From Mycolicibacterium aurum (GTDB lineage Bacteria > Actinomycetota > Actinomycetes > Mycobacteriales > Mycobacteriaceae), in NCBI RefSeq assembly GCF_900637195.1, contig NZ_LR134356.1, positions 1,860,001 through 1,924,000 of the forward strand: DNA of 64,000 nt, read 5' to 3'. The position numbers were made by a program, and so were the translations under genes. The number at the start of each line of letters is the position of its first letter. Position 1 is the stretch's first letter. The notes below the pieces were generated by a model that was not told the DNA's origin, searched no databases, and worked only from the letters and a program-made list of their open reading frames with translations. Below, one piece after another: positions 18,026 through 27,659 of this stretch.

Positions 18026-19269
18026 TGGCCTTCGGTGACAGCGCGGACGACGAGGCGCTGCGCACGGCCTGGCACGACTTCTGTGACCGGCTCAAGGCGG
18101 CCGGTGATCTCGCGTTCAAGGACACCTCACCGGCCAACGCCCCGCAGCGTGCCGACGCCTTCCGCTACCTGACGCAGAACCTCGGGCAGGCCTACGACCT
18201 GGCTCTGGAGACCAAGAACACCCGCTATCCGATGATCCATCCGTTCTGCGGGCCGAGCCGCAAGCTCGGCGGCGACAACGCCGACTTCGTCTATCTGCAG
18301 GCGTGGATCGACGGCACCTCGACGTATCGGATCGAGGGCAACCGAGGTACGGCGCGATTCATCAACTTCACGGTCCAGGGGCCGCGCCCCGAGAAGGACG
18401 TGTACTACGGCGCCGACCATCCGAACCTGCACGAGCCGTTCGGCGACACTCCCGAGGCGAACATCACCGGCGACGACCTGGAGACCGAGCCCGATGGCAG
18501 CTTCGTCCTCTACGTCGGTGGTGAACGGCGTGCCCCGAATTGGCTTCCGACGACGCCGGGTTCGCGCAAGCTCTTCATGCGGCAGGGCTTCGACTCGTGG
18601 TCGGAACGTTCGGCGCAGTTCAGCATCGAGCGCATCGACATGGACGAGCCGCGTCCCGTCCCGACACCGCAGGATCTCATCGCGTCGATGCGGTGGGCCG
18701 GCGACTTCCTCACCGGGACGATGGCGGACTGGCCCGACCGCGAACTGCAGATCGGTTCGTTGTTCGGCGAGCCCGAGCCCAACGTATTTCCCGGCGCGCG
18801 CTTCGCAGGCACGGCGGAGCAGCGCGATGCCCGCCGCGGCAGGCTCATCGTCACCATGCCGTGGCGTCTGGGACCGGACGAAGCGTTGATCGTCGAGTTT
18901 CCCGACGACGGCGAGTTCTGGATGCTGACGAACATGGGCGCGTTCTGGAACAGCATGGATTACCTGTATCGGCCGGTGAGCTACACGCCGAGCAGATCGG
19001 CGATCGACGCCGACGGCCGCGTGCGAATGGTGATGGCCCACAACGATCCCGGCGTACACAATTGGATCGACACCCAACACTTCAGCGAGGGCTACCTCAC
19101 GATGCGTGTCATCGGAAGTCGGCAGCTGCCTGAGGTCAGCACCGCTGTCGTCTCCGCCGACGATCTGAGCACCGTCCTGTCGGCCGACACCCGACGCGTC
19201 ACGCCCGCGGAGCGCGCCGGGCAACTGCACGCCCGCTTCGACGCCATCCGCCGCAGGTACAGGATCTGA
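18025..19269 (+). CDS. DUF1214 domain protein (cytosolic, first copy)
   Basis: A 414-residue protein with no signal peptide. An N-terminal DUF1254-like region (residues 40-140: TRYPMIHPFCGPSRKLGGDNADFVYLQA is the conserved area) precedes a C-terminal DUF1214 part (DEALIVEFPDDGEFWMLTNMGAFW, then NDPGVHNWIDT and VTPAERAGQLHARFDAIRRRY). The family role is unknown. It starts within the sulfotransferase stop codon. The same partner pair recurs at 30098-33055, so the two proteins probably work together. Confidence 0.82.
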   Translation: MAFGDSADDEALRTAWHDFCDRLKAAGDLAFKDTSPANAPQRADAFRYLTQNLGQAYDLALETKNTRYPMIHPFCGPSRKLGGDNADFVYLQAWIDGTSTYRIEGNRGTARFINFTVQGPRPEKDVYYGADHPNLHEPFGDTPEANITGDDLETEPDGSFVLYVGGERRAPNWLPTTPGSRKLFMRQGFDSWSERSAQFSIERIDMDEPRPVPTPQDLIASMRWAGDFLTGTMADWPDRELQIGSLFGEPEPNVFPGARFAGTAEQRDARRGRLIVTMPWRLGPDEALIVEFPDDGEFWMLTNMGAFWNSMDYLYRPVSYTPSRSAIDADGRVRMVMAHNDPGVHNWIDTQHFSEGYLTMRVIGSRQLPEVSTAVVSADDLSTVLSADTRRVTPAERAGQLHARFDAIRRRYRI

Positions 19270-19270
19270 C

Positions 19271-19774
19271 ATGGACCCGACACTCGAGACGCTCGCCGCG
19301 TCGGCCTTCGACAACGTCTACCACGTGGGTCATCTCGTTCCAGATCTGTTGCCGGCCATGCACACACTCGGCGATGCCCTGCAGATCACGTGGGCACCTC
19401 CGTTCGAGATGCGCAGCGGCTTCGTCGGCCCGGACGGCTCCGCGGACGACCAGACTGTGCGCATCGCGTTCTCCATGTCCGGCCCGCCGTACCTGGAGCT
19501 GATCGAGGTGGTCGCTGCCGCCGACTCGATCTTCGCCGAACCGAAGCTCGGCGGCATGCACCACGTCGGTTACTACGCACAGCGCTGGCGCGACGACGCC
19601 GCACGGCTGCAGGACGAGGGTTGGGAGTTGGAGCGCACGGGTGCCGGGGTGGCGTTCCTGCGCGACCCGCGGAGCGGACTTCGCGTGGAGGTGGTGAGCG
19701 TCAAAGGCCGCGACTTTCTGACCCGGGTGCTCAACGGTGAGATGGCGACGCAGTACCCCCTGACGCGCACATGA
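19271..19774 (+). CDS. VOC (glyoxalase/bleomycin-resistance fold) protein
   Basis: A 167-residue vicinal-oxygen-chelate protein. Candidate metal ligands are the His in NVYHVGHLVPD near the N terminus, the Glu in YLELIEVV, the His in GGMHHVGYYA and the Glu in LRVEVVSV. It may be a dioxygenase, epimerase or isomerase acting on the operon's substrate. It begins one base after the DUF1214 stop and its stop overlaps the carboxylesterase start by 4 bases, so it is firmly part of the five-gene operon. Confidence 0.8.
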   Translation: MDPTLETLAASAFDNVYHVGHLVPDLLPAMHTLGDALQITWAPPFEMRSGFVGPDGSADDQTVRIAFSMSGPPYLELIEVVAAADSIFAEPKLGGMHHVGYYAQRWRDDAARLQDEGWELERTGAGVAFLRDPRSGLRVEVVSVKGRDFLTRVLNGEMATQYPLTRT

Positions 19775-21210
19775 CCGCAGTCGCGCACACCTCGTACGGA
19801 GCGCTGTGCGGCGACGCCACCGGCGACGTCGTCGTCTTTCGCGGCGTGCCCTATGCCGCGCCGCCGACGGACGAGCGTCGTTGGCGCCCTCCACAACCCA
19901 TGGCGGGTTGGGCCGGCGTACGCGACGCACTCGCATTCGGGCCGATCGCCCCGCAGGACATATCGGCCGGGCGGCTGGCCAAGCGCGGCCTCACCATGAG
20001 CGAGGACTGCCTCACGCTCAACATCTGGACGCCGGCCGCCGACGACAACCGCAGGCCCGTACTGGTCTTCCTGCACGGCGGTGGGCAGACGCAGGGTCAC
20101 GGATCCGCTCCGCTCCTCGACGGTTCGCGGCTCGCCCGCCGGGGCGACATCGTGGTGGTGACCGTGAACTTCCGGCTCGGCGTGCTGGGTGCGCTCTATG
20201 CGCCGGGCTTGCACGGGGCCGACTCCACCAACCTGACACTGCGCGACCAGAGACACGCGCTGCAGTGGGTGCGCGGCGAAATCGCCGCTTTCGGCGGCGA
20301 CCCGGGCGCCGTCACGGTGGTGGGCCAATCCTCCGGTGCGATCGCGATTACGGCGTTGCTCGCCGGCGGGTGCAACCTCTTCGACCGCGTGATCCTGCAA
20401 AGCGGCGGACTGGAGCGCGTGCGCTCCACGGAGGCCGCCGCGGCCGTGGCCGGCCAGCTCGTGTCAACCGGTGCGTTCGCGCGTGATGATGAACCGGATG
20501 TGGCGGAAATCCTTGCTGCACAACGCGGCATCGACACTGGTTTCGTGCCGCCGCAGGGCCCGTTCCATCCCTGCGTCGACGGCGACGTCATCGCCGAGCA
20601 TCCGTTGGTGGTCGCGAGAACGCGCGACATGCCGGCGATCCCCATCCTCGCCGGAACGACGCGCGACGAGTGGCGGATCTTCGACGCGGCGCTCGACGAG
20701 GGCATCTTCACCGAGCAGTATGTGCGTGACAGAGCACATGCACTCGCCGGGGATGGCCACGACGCGGGCGCGGTGGTGGAGACGTACCGCGCCGACCACC
20801 GCACGCTTCGCGATGTCGCCAGCGCAATGGTCACCGACTACCACTTCACCGCGCCCACCGAGCAATTCGTCCGGGCGCATGCCGAGCGCGGCAGCGCGGT
20901 GTTCCGCTACGAACTGCAGTGGCCCTCTCCGCGTGCCGGACTCGGGGCGTGTCACGATTCGTGCCTGCCCTTGCTCTTCGGCAACCTGGATGCTGCGCCC
21001 GCGCTGGCCGGTGACGGCGACGCGGCGCGCCACATGTCAGACGGACTCCAGGGGCTGTGGCTGGATTTCGTCCGCGGGGGAGAGCCCTGGGAACACTATG
21101 ACGGAGTGGGCGGGTCGACGATGCTGCTCGGCCCCGAGATCGGGATTGCGCGCGGACACCGCATGGAGCAGCTCGCCATCTGGGAGAAACGCTATCCCGC
21201 CTACGGGTGA
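19771..21210 (+). CDS. Carboxylesterase (type B lipase family), operon member
   Basis: A 479-residue alpha/beta-hydrolase of the carboxylesterase B family. The oxyanion-hole segment is LVFLHGGGQTQGHGS, the nucleophile elbow is VVGQSSGAIAIT (Ser about residue 185), and the catalytic His is in GLGACHDSCLPLLFGN near residue 395. It hydrolyses an ester or amide of unknown structure. It is coupled to the VOC gene and ends the operon. A similar but distinct esterase stands convergent at 21248. Confidence 0.88.
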   Translation: MTAVAHTSYGALCGDATGDVVVFRGVPYAAPPTDERRWRPPQPMAGWAGVRDALAFGPIAPQDISAGRLAKRGLTMSEDCLTLNIWTPAADDNRRPVLVFLHGGGQTQGHGSAPLLDGSRLARRGDIVVVTVNFRLGVLGALYAPGLHGADSTNLTLRDQRHALQWVRGEIAAFGGDPGAVTVVGQSSGAIAITALLAGGCNLFDRVILQSGGLERVRSTEAAAAVAGQLVSTGAFARDDEPDVAEILAAQRGIDTGFVPPQGPFHPCVDGDVIAEHPLVVARTRDMPAIPILAGTTRDEWRIFDAALDEGIFTEQYVRDRAHALAGDGHDAGAVVETYRADHRTLRDVASAMVTDYHFTAPTEQFVRAHAERGSAVFRYELQWPSPRAGLGACHDSCLPLLFGNLDAAPALAGDGDAARHMSDGLQGLWLDFVRGGEPWEHYDGVGGSTMLLGPEIGIARGHRMEQLAIWEKRYPAYG

Positions 21211-21247
21211 GCGAATTGGTGGAGCGCTGCGTGGTCGTCGGGGGTCC

Positions 21248-22786
21248 TCAGTACTTCCAGGCAGACAGCACCTCGATATTGCGCCGACCTGGCGGGCCGA
21301 AGACCCGGATGTCCGCCTCCGATGAATACGGTTTCCAATCATCCTCTGGTACGCCGGTTGTGATGAACCGCACCCAGCTGCCGTGGATCTCGTCGGCGAG
21401 CGATTGTGGCGCGTCCGGGCCTGCGTAGGCAATGAACCCCGGGGCGTCGACGTTATCGAACGCGAACCCGAGATCGAGCGTGTGTAGCGCGGTCTTGCTG
21501 TGGATACTGCTCGGCCACGTGAACAGGTACGCATAGCAGTTGGTCCCCTGCCCACGCTGCGCTGCCAGGCTCGGTGCGCAAAATGCTGCGTCGGAGACGA
21601 ATTCGACGAAGATGTCCTGCTTGGACAACGTGTCGCCATACGCATCCACGTAGGTCTGGATCAAGTCACGCTTGGCCCGAAACGGCGTCAGCGCCAGCAC
21701 CAGCGCGTCCAGCGCTCCGTCGCTCGGTGCGAACTCTCCGAACACCCGCCAGAAGTCGGCTTCGTTCTTGTTGTGGCCGATGATCATCGTCACGGGTGCT
21801 GGTCGCTCGGACAGCGACTTCACCGGGGTTTCATGCAGGAGATCCCCGTCGATCACCGGCGCGAACACCGTCAGGATGTTGTGGGGGCTCAGCTTGCGGA
21901 GCTTCTCCGCGACCTTTTTGCCTGCGTCTCGTGCCTCGACCGCACTGACTGACTTCGCGGTCGGTAACTTGTGCAGGGCCGCAGCGACGAAGCCCGTTGC
22001 CTTCGCCGCTTCTTCCAGCGTGAAGGCGATGCCGATTCCCGACTCGCAGATCACCTGCTGAAACAGTGTCCCGGCGAACCGTGTGGTGGCCAAGGTCGAG
22101 ACGCTCATCGAACCGGCCGACTCACCACCGATCGTCACTCGATCGGGGTCGCCGCCGAACTGGGCAATATTGTCCTGAACCCATTGCAGCGCCAGGATTT
22201 GATCGTGGAGTCCGCGGTTGTCCGGCGCGTCTGGGAAGTGCGTGAAACCCTCGATGCCCACCCGGTAATTCGCGGAGACGTACACGACACCGTCTCGCGC
22301 GAATGTCGAGCCGTCGAAGATGTCCTGTGCGGTGTTGCCCATCGCGAACGATCCGCCATAGAACCAGACGTACACCGGCAGCTTCGCGCCCTCCGCCATC
22401 GGGGCCGGTGTCCATACGTTGAGGCTCAGCCACCCGTCACCCTCGATCTCGGGGTACGTGAACGGAGCCGGAAGTTCCATCGACGCGGGCGGTGTGGGAC
22501 CGAAGGCCGTGGCGTGGAACTCCCCAAGGGGCGCCGCCGGCTTGGGCAACGCGAACCGCAGGTCATCCACCGGCGGTTCCGCGTACGGGAGGCCCAAGAA
22601 CTTTGCGACAGAACCATCCTGCAGGCCGAGGAACCTTCCGGCTGCGGACTCGACGACAGGATTGCGAGTACTCAAAGGAGCCTCCAGCCTCAGGGAAAGT
22701 GCTTTCGCGCATTGTGGCTCGCCGGCTGCCTCGCCAGCGGAAACTGTCTGTTCGTCAGCTTCCGGCAACAAGTAAAACTCAGGCAT
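21248..22786 (-). CDS. Carboxylesterase family protein, second copy
   Basis: About 512 residues of the carboxylesterase B family. Hallmarks: FLGLPYAEPPVDDLRF, the oxyanion-hole stretch VYVWFYGGSFAMGN, the nucleophile elbow TIGGESAGSMSV and the His region HTLDLGFAFDN. Before the domain there is an N-terminal extension of about 45 residues without a clear signal peptide. The start is uncertain: the frame is open to an ATG at 22840, but 22786 (MPEFYLLPEADE) looks better. Base composition is a little less GC-rich than its neighbours. Confidence 0.8.
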   Translation of the reverse strand: MPEFYLLPEADEQTVSAGEAAGEPQCAKALSLRLEAPLSTRNPVVESAAGRFLGLQDGSVAKFLGLPYAEPPVDDLRFALPKPAAPLGEFHATAFGPTPPASMELPAPFTYPEIEGDGWLSLNVWTPAPMAEGAKLPVYVWFYGGSFAMGNTAQDIFDGSTFARDGVVYVSANYRVGIEGFTHFPDAPDNRGLHDQILALQWVQDNIAQFGGDPDRVTIGGESAGSMSVSTLATTRFAGTLFQQVICESGIGIAFTLEEAAKATGFVAAALHKLPTAKSVSAVEARDAGKKVAEKLRKLSPHNILTVFAPVIDGDLLHETPVKSLSERPAPVTMIIGHNKNEADFWRVFGEFAPSDGALDALVLALTPFRAKRDLIQTYVDAYGDTLSKQDIFVEFVSDAAFCAPSLAAQRGQGTNCYAYLFTWPSSIHSKTALHTLDLGFAFDNVDAPGFIAYAGPDAPQSLADEIHGSWVRFITTGVPEDDWKPYSSEADIRVFGPPGRRNIEVLSAWKY

Positions 22787-23197
22787 CGCGATGCGGCCAG
22801 CGGACGCCGACCGCTCATCTCTACATGCCGTCAGGCCCACGTGGCCTCGTCAGCCACCGCCACAACATCTTGTTCCGACAATGTCTCATCATCGAACAGT
22901 TGCCGGGGTCGTCGCTGAACGAGCACGAACCCGATCGCGTGGACACCGGGCAGCGCGGCCATTCAAGCCCGTCGGTGATGTCGTCCTGTACCTGCGCCAA
23001 TTCGTCTCCCTCGGCCTGCGGCTGTAGCCGGCCCTGCAGCGGTCCGCGCGTGATGCGTCGTCGAGTTCAACACAATTGCCGCGCAAGCCATTCCGGCGCA
23101 GGCCATTCCGCAGTACGGCGGCGCTCGGCCACCGTGCGCGCCGACCCAGGTCACTGTGTCGTTCCCGGGTTCCGGTGTGTGGTGTGGGGGGCGGCCG
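22787..23197. other. Intergenic region between esterase and DUF222-HNH genes
   Basis: About 410 bases without a convincing gene. It holds the esterase promoter side and the 3' flank of the HNH gene. The one visible structure is an imperfect 15-bp tandem repeat at 23081-23110 (units containing GCCATTCCG). No tRNA, terminator hairpin or riboswitch is recognisable. Confidence 0.5.
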
Positions 23198-24703
23198 TCA
23201 GGCCGCTCGGTTGTCGGGGGGTGCGGGTCCGCCGGGTTCGTCGGTGTCATCGATTGCTGGTGTGACGGCCGGCTCGGCATCGCCGATCTTGCCTTCGTCG
23301 GTGTGTTCGGTCGACCCAGTGGTGTTGGGGCCCTGCGGTTCCGCTTCGTCGGGTGGACGTAACAGCCGTTCGGGGCGGTGGTAGTAGTTGAGCCGCGCCT
23401 GGCCCGTTTCCAGGTGCGGGGGTGGGGTCCATTCGACCTCGCTGAGGTCGTTCATGCGGGTGGACCAGCCGCCGTCGGTGACGCTTCGGTTGTCGGGTCC
23501 GCAGGCGAGGCCGAGCTCGTTGACGTTTGTGTTGCCGCCGGCGGCCCAGTCAGCGACGACGTGGTGGGCTTGGGAGCCGTAGGCGCCGACGGTGCAGCCC
23601 GGTTTGGTGCACCCGCCATCACGGGCGATCAGCATGATCCGTTGTGCCGGGGAGGCGACTCGCTTGGAGCGGAACAGGTCCAGGGCCGATCCGGTGGCAC
23701 CGTCGAAGACCGCGAGGTGGTGGTTGGCGTGGCCGGCCATCCGGACCACGTCGCTGATCGGCACGACGGTGCCGCCGCCGGTGACACCGACCCCGGCGCG
23801 AGATTCCAAGTCTTGCAGCGTGGTGCGGATGATGACCGAGACGGGCAGCCCGTTGAGTTGCCCGAGTTCGCCGCTCATCAGGGCGATGCGACCGACAGCG
23901 ACCATGGCGTCGTGTTGACGCTGGGCCAGACTGCGGTGGTCGTTGTCGATCTGGGCTTGCGACGGTGTGCCTGAGGTGCAGGGTTCGGGGTCGTCGGGAT
24001 TGCACATACCGGGGGCGGCGTATTTGGCGAAGATCACTTCCCACACCGCCCACGCTTCGGGGGTCAGTGTCGCAGTGAGGTCGGTCATCGCATCGGGGCG
24101 TTGCTTGCGTTTGGTCAGTCCGCGTTTGCGGGCGCGTTCGGTGTCATCGGGTTCCGGCCCGTCCTGGTCGAGCAGGAACAGGGTGAGTTCGGCGGAGTCT
24201 TTGAGTTCTTTGGGACCGACGCCGACCGCGGTACGGACCAGGTCGATTTCGAACTTTTCGCGGGTGGCTGTGTCGACGAATCCGGGCAGCTTGTCGACGG
24301 CTTTGCGGATGACCTCGACGTGTTCGCCGGTGATCAGCCCGTGGGCCTGGGCTGCAGCGGTGGCGGGCAGCGCCGGTGGCAGCGACGGGCCGGTGAGGGC
24401 TTGTCGGGGGGCCAGCAGGGCGGCCTCGGTGAGCCGGCGGTGGGCTTCGCGGGTGGAGATGCGCCAGCGGACGGTGAGGACTTCTTTCCAGGATTTGGCG
24501 CCCATCTGCTGCGGGGTGGTCTCGGTCTGCAGGCGGGCCAGCATGCGGTGGCTCACCGAGGGCAGCTGACACCAGAGGGTTTCGAGGTCATCGAGGGCGG
24601 CGAGGAGTTCGGGGCGGGTCAGCAAGTCGATCCCGCAGGCGGCGACGTCGTCGAAGGCGGCACGCAACGCCGTCACCGCGGCTTGCACGTCGTTCCCCGA
24701 CAT
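23198..24703 (-). CDS. DUF222 / HNH endonuclease protein (13E12 type)
   Basis: About 501 residues of the actinobacterial DUF222-HNH family to which the M. tuberculosis REP13E12 genes belong. The long helical DUF222 part spans residues 1-370. The HNH nuclease motif follows as RDGGCTKPGCTVGAYGSQAHHVVADWAAGGNTNVNELGLACG read in pieces: the zinc cysteines, the AHHV histidines and the Asn are all present. A Pro/Glu-rich tail ends the protein. The likely start ATG 24703 has no ribosome site, suggesting a leaderless mRNA. A LexA-like box lies 3 bases upstream, so DNA damage probably induces it. Confidence 0.85.
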   Translation of the reverse strand: MSGNDVQAAVTALRAAFDDVAACGIDLLTRPELLAALDDLETLWCQLPSVSHRMLARLQTETTPQQMGAKSWKEVLTVRWRISTREAHRRLTEAALLAPRQALTGPSLPPALPATAAAQAHGLITGEHVEVIRKAVDKLPGFVDTATREKFEIDLVRTAVGVGPKELKDSAELTLFLLDQDGPEPDDTERARKRGLTKRKQRPDAMTDLTATLTPEAWAVWEVIFAKYAAPGMCNPDDPEPCTSGTPSQAQIDNDHRSLAQRQHDAMVAVGRIALMSGELGQLNGLPVSVIIRTTLQDLESRAGVGVTGGGTVVPISDVVRMAGHANHHLAVFDGATGSALDLFRSKRVASPAQRIMLIARDGGCTKPGCTVGAYGSQAHHVVADWAAGGNTNVNELGLACGPDNRSVTDGGWSTRMNDLSEVEWTPPPHLETGQARLNYYHRPERLLRPPDEAEPQGPNTTGSTEHTDEGKIGDAEPAVTPAIDDTDEPGGPAPPDNRAA

Positions 24704-24706
24704 ACT

Positions 24707-24722
24707 TCGAACATACATTCGA
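24707..24722. promoter_or_regulatory. Candidate LexA (SOS) box
   Basis: The sequence TCGAACATACATTCGA matches the mycobacterial SOS consensus TCGAAC-N4-GTTCGA with one mismatch. It lies directly before the DUF222-HNH start. Members of the 13E12 family in M. tuberculosis are known LexA targets, which supports the call. Confidence 0.7.
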
Positions 24723-24758
24723 ACACCGACAAATCGGCGCCGCCGCTGATGTCAGAAC

Positions 24759-25862
24759 TCAGCCCGCGTGCGCAAGCCCCTGATTGCGCGCATCGATGGC
24801 CTCCTGGGTGGCGGGAATCAACAGATCCCCGCCGGGCCCCACCGTGGCCTGTGCGTACGCGACGTGCGGGCGCTGATCCCGCTCATACTGGGCGAACGCT
24901 GCGTCGAGATCGTCGGCGTTGTCCACCAAAGCCTGTGTCAGCAGCCATGTTCCGGTGATGGCCAGACTGGTTCCACGTCCGGATAAGGGGGATGCGCAGT
25001 GGGCCGCGTCGCCGACGAGGACGACTCTTCCGCGATGCCACGACGGCATGTCGATCTGGCTCACGGAGTCGAAGTACAGTTCCGGGTCTCGGCGCGCCGC
25101 GTCGAGCAGTTCGCGCACCCGCCAGCGGCCGTGTCTGCCGAATTCGTCGTCGAGGATGCGCTTCTGCGCTTCGAGATCCCGGTAGTCGTAGTCGATCCAT
25201 GGTGAGCGGAAGCTCAACACCGCCAGCGCCACGTCGCGATAGGTGACCACCCCGGCCATGTGCCCGGGAAAGTTGTAGATCGGGTTCGGGGAACCGGTCG
25301 GGTGGTGGTGCGGCAATGCCGCCAGCGCGATGTAGAAGCCGAGATGGCGTAGGTACTGCCGCTCGGGCCCGAAGACGAGCCGGCGCGTGGCAGAGTGCAG
25401 ACCATCGGCGCCCACCACGAGGTCGTAGCGGGAACGCGCTCCAGACGTGAACACGACGTCGACGCCGCAGCCGTCATCGCGAAGCTCGGCGATGGACTCT
25501 CCGAACGTCAACGCTGCGGACGGCCCCAGGGCATTGCACAGCACGTGCGCCAGGTCCTCTCGGGGAATCTCGGTGTCTCCGGTCGAATCGTTGATCTCCG
25601 CGATCGGTAGATCAGCCACCCGGTCGCCGTCCCCATCGATGAAGCATGTGCGGGCCGACATGTCGACCTGCCGGGCCCGGATGTCATCGAGGATGCCCAT
25701 CTGTTCGGCGACCGCCAGTGACTCGCCACGGATGTCGATCGGTGAACCGTTGACCCGAAGGTGTTGTGCGCGTTCGACGATGGAGACGTCATGCCCGGCG
25801 TTGCCCAGATTGATGCCTGCGGACAGCCCGGCCATGCCCGCGCCCGAAACCAGAATGCGCAT
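24759..25862 (-). CDS. FAD-dependent aromatic-type monooxygenase
   Basis: A 367-residue class A flavoprotein monooxygenase (PHBH fold). The dinucleotide motif LVSGAGMAGLSAGINL is at the N terminus, the DG motif is VVGADGLHSATRR (about residues 147-159), and the second FAD motif is GRVVLVGDAAHCASPLSGRGTS. Such enzymes hydroxylate aromatic or polyketide-like compounds with NAD(P)H. The divergent TetR gene at 25934 probably controls it. The real substrate is not predictable. Confidence 0.87.
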   Translation of the reverse strand: MRILVSGAGMAGLSAGINLGNAGHDVSIVERAQHLRVNGSPIDIRGESLAVAEQMGILDDIRARQVDMSARTCFIDGDGDRVADLPIAEINDSTGDTEIPREDLAHVLCNALGPSAALTFGESIAELRDDGCGVDVVFTSGARSRYDLVVGADGLHSATRRLVFGPERQYLRHLGFYIALAALPHHHPTGSPNPIYNFPGHMAGVVTYRDVALAVLSFRSPWIDYDYRDLEAQKRILDDEFGRHGRWRVRELLDAARRDPELYFDSVSQIDMPSWHRGRVVLVGDAAHCASPLSGRGTSLAITGTWLLTQALVDNADDLDAAFAQYERDQRPHVAYAQATVGPGGDLLIPATQEAIDARNQGLAHAG

Positions 25863-25878
25863 CTGTCGGCCTCTCTGA

Positions 25879-25900
25879 AGATAGGATCCAGTGTGTATCT
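25879..25900. promoter_or_regulatory. Candidate TetR operator between divergent genes
   Basis: An inverted repeat with arms AGATA and TATCT, 12 bases apart, lies in the 71-base gap between the monooxygenase and TetR starts. The position is right for a shared operator, but the arms are short. Confidence 0.35.
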
Positions 25901-25933
25901 AATGCACGGTAGCGATCAGCCTTAGGAAACGCA

Positions 25934-26569
25934 ATGTCTCTTATTCCCGATTCCGCCCCGCAGCGTCGCCGCGGCCAGGCGCTGGAGAACGCGCTTCTGG
26001 ACGCGGCGTGGGACGAATTGACCGAGCGCGGTTACGACGACTTCACCGTCGATGGCGTTGCTGCCAGGGCCCGCACCAGTCGCGCGGTGCTGTACCGGCG
26101 CTGGCCGGGAAAGCCGGAACTGGTGCATGCCGCGTTGATCGCTGCGATCAACAGGGATCCGCTCGTCGTGCCGGACACCGGCAGTCTGCGCGGCGACGTG
26201 ATCAGCCTGTTACGGCAGGCCAACAGCCAGCGGGGCCACCTCGCTGTCACCGCCATCACCCGGCTCGGTGGCTTCTACCGCGACACCGGCACCAACATCG
26301 CCGATCTGCGCGACGCGCTGGAGGGTGAGCGCGGCTCCACCATGGACGAACTCATCGCCCGCGCCGTCGCGCGTGGCGAGATCCGCGCCGGCCAGATCAC
26401 GGGCCGCGTGGCACAGCTACCCACCGACCTGATGCGTCACGACGTGCTGTTCACGCTGGCCCCCCTGACCGATGACGCCATCGAGGAGATCGTGGATGCG
26501 GTGTTCCTGCCCCTCGTCGGGCTCGGGCCGACGACGCCATCGAGAGGGCGTCGCCACCGACCGGAGTGA
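25934..26569 (+). CDS. TetR-family regulator beside monooxygenase
   Basis: A 211-residue TetR regulator. The DNA-binding part covers residues 15-65: ALLDAAWDELTERGYDDFTVDGVAARARTSRAVLYRRWPGK, read across the usual helix-turn-helix (VAARARTSRAVLYRRW). The ligand-binding region follows (TetR C-terminal type with RGEIRAGQI). It is divergent from the flavin monooxygenase with 71 bases between starts, the usual arrangement for a local repressor of a detoxifying or catabolic enzyme. It runs convergently toward the metallopeptidase gene 2 bases away. Confidence 0.88.
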   Translation: MSLIPDSAPQRRRGQALENALLDAAWDELTERGYDDFTVDGVAARARTSRAVLYRRWPGKPELVHAALIAAINRDPLVVPDTGSLRGDVISLLRQANSQRGHLAVTAITRLGGFYRDTGTNIADLRDALEGERGSTMDELIARAVARGEIRAGQITGRVAQLPTDLMRHDVLFTLAPLTDDAIEEIVDAVFLPLVGLGPTTPSRGRRHRPE

Positions 26570-26571
26570 CC

Positions 26572-27642
26572 TCAGGCGCTGCGGTGCGTCCCGGTCCCGA
26601 GATGCGCCGTGCCGTACTCGGCCGCGGCGTCGATCACCGTGTGCACGAAGCGCATCTTCTCCAGCACCGGGTGCGCGAGCACGAACGGGTACAGGTCGGC
26701 GCGCCCCATGGACCGGTTGATCATGTTCAGCGACCATGCCAGCGGCAGCCACATGCCGATGAGGGTGTCGAAGCGGCTGGGGCCCAGATGCACCAGATCG
26801 AACTTCGCCGCCGCGGGAGCCAGCCCGAAGGACGCAGCGGTATCCAGGGTGTCCCGGATGTGCAGATAGTGGGCGAAGGTCTCCGCCCAGTCCTCGGAGG
26901 GGTGCATGGTGGCATACGACGACACGTACTGGCCGGACCAGTTCGTGGGCGGTCCGCCCTGATAGTGGCGGTCGAGCGCAGCCTGATAGTCGGCGTCGGG
27001 ATCGCCGAACAGTTCGATGAATTGCGCGCGACGAGGGATCCAGGCGCCGACGAGACGATGGAAGTAGGCGTGCCCCGTCTCGTGGCGAAAGTGGCCGAGC
27101 AGAGTTCGGTAGGGCTCGTCCAACTCGACGCGCAACTGCTCACGGCGCACGTCGTCGCTCTCGGCGAGATCCAGCGTGATGACGCCGTCCTCGTGGCCGG
27201 TGACAACATCCTCGTAGGTGCTCGACAGGAGGTCGAAGGCCAACCCGAAGGCCGGGTCCTGATCCCGTCCGACGATCGGCAATCTCAATTCGTGGAGCTC
27301 CGCGACCAGGCGGCGTTTGGCGTTCTCTGCCACTGCGAATGCGGTCATGCCGACCACGTCGGCATCGCTCGGACGGGTTCGTGTCAGTCGGCACGACGCG
27401 CACAGGTCGGTCGCCCGGCCCGCGGCGTCGGAGGAATCGACAAGCCAATTGCACTGCGCAATACCGAAATTCGCGCACCGACGGTAGTGGGTGAGGTCAG
27501 CACGTCCGTTCGGGCCGCTGCCGTCGGCGATCACCAGCGTCCCCTTCTCGAACGAGTACCCCAGGGGGCTCCCGCAGGACAGGCACAGTGAATTCTCGAA
27601 TGCCAGGTGTTGCCCGCATTTGGGGCAGGTGAAGTCGCGCAT
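26572..27642 (-). CDS. Putative zinc-binding metallopeptidase with N-terminal zinc ribbon
   Basis: A 356-residue protein of the putative zinc-binding metallopeptidase (DUF2248-like) family. The N terminus is a zinc ribbon (CPKCGQHLAFENSLCLSCGS, residues 6-25), and a further Cys cluster (RCANFG, CNW, CASC) follows up to about residue 85. The catalytic-type motif is RHETGHAYFHRLVG (about residues 188-201), with a downstream Glu in SEDWAETFAHYLHIRDTL as the third ligand. It has no signal, so it is cytosolic. It stands alone and its substrate is unknown. Confidence 0.83.
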   Translation of the reverse strand: MRDFTCPKCGQHLAFENSLCLSCGSPLGYSFEKGTLVIADGSGPNGRADLTHYRRCANFGIAQCNWLVDSSDAAGRATDLCASCRLTRTRPSDADVVGMTAFAVAENAKRRLVAELHELRLPIVGRDQDPAFGLAFDLLSSTYEDVVTGHEDGVITLDLAESDDVRREQLRVELDEPYRTLLGHFRHETGHAYFHRLVGAWIPRRAQFIELFGDPDADYQAALDRHYQGGPPTNWSGQYVSSYATMHPSEDWAETFAHYLHIRDTLDTAASFGLAPAAAKFDLVHLGPSRFDTLIGMWLPLAWSLNMINRSMGRADLYPFVLAHPVLEKMRFVHTVIDAAAEYGTAHLGTGTHRSA

Positions 27643-27659
27643 ACGAGTGATCCGTTCAG

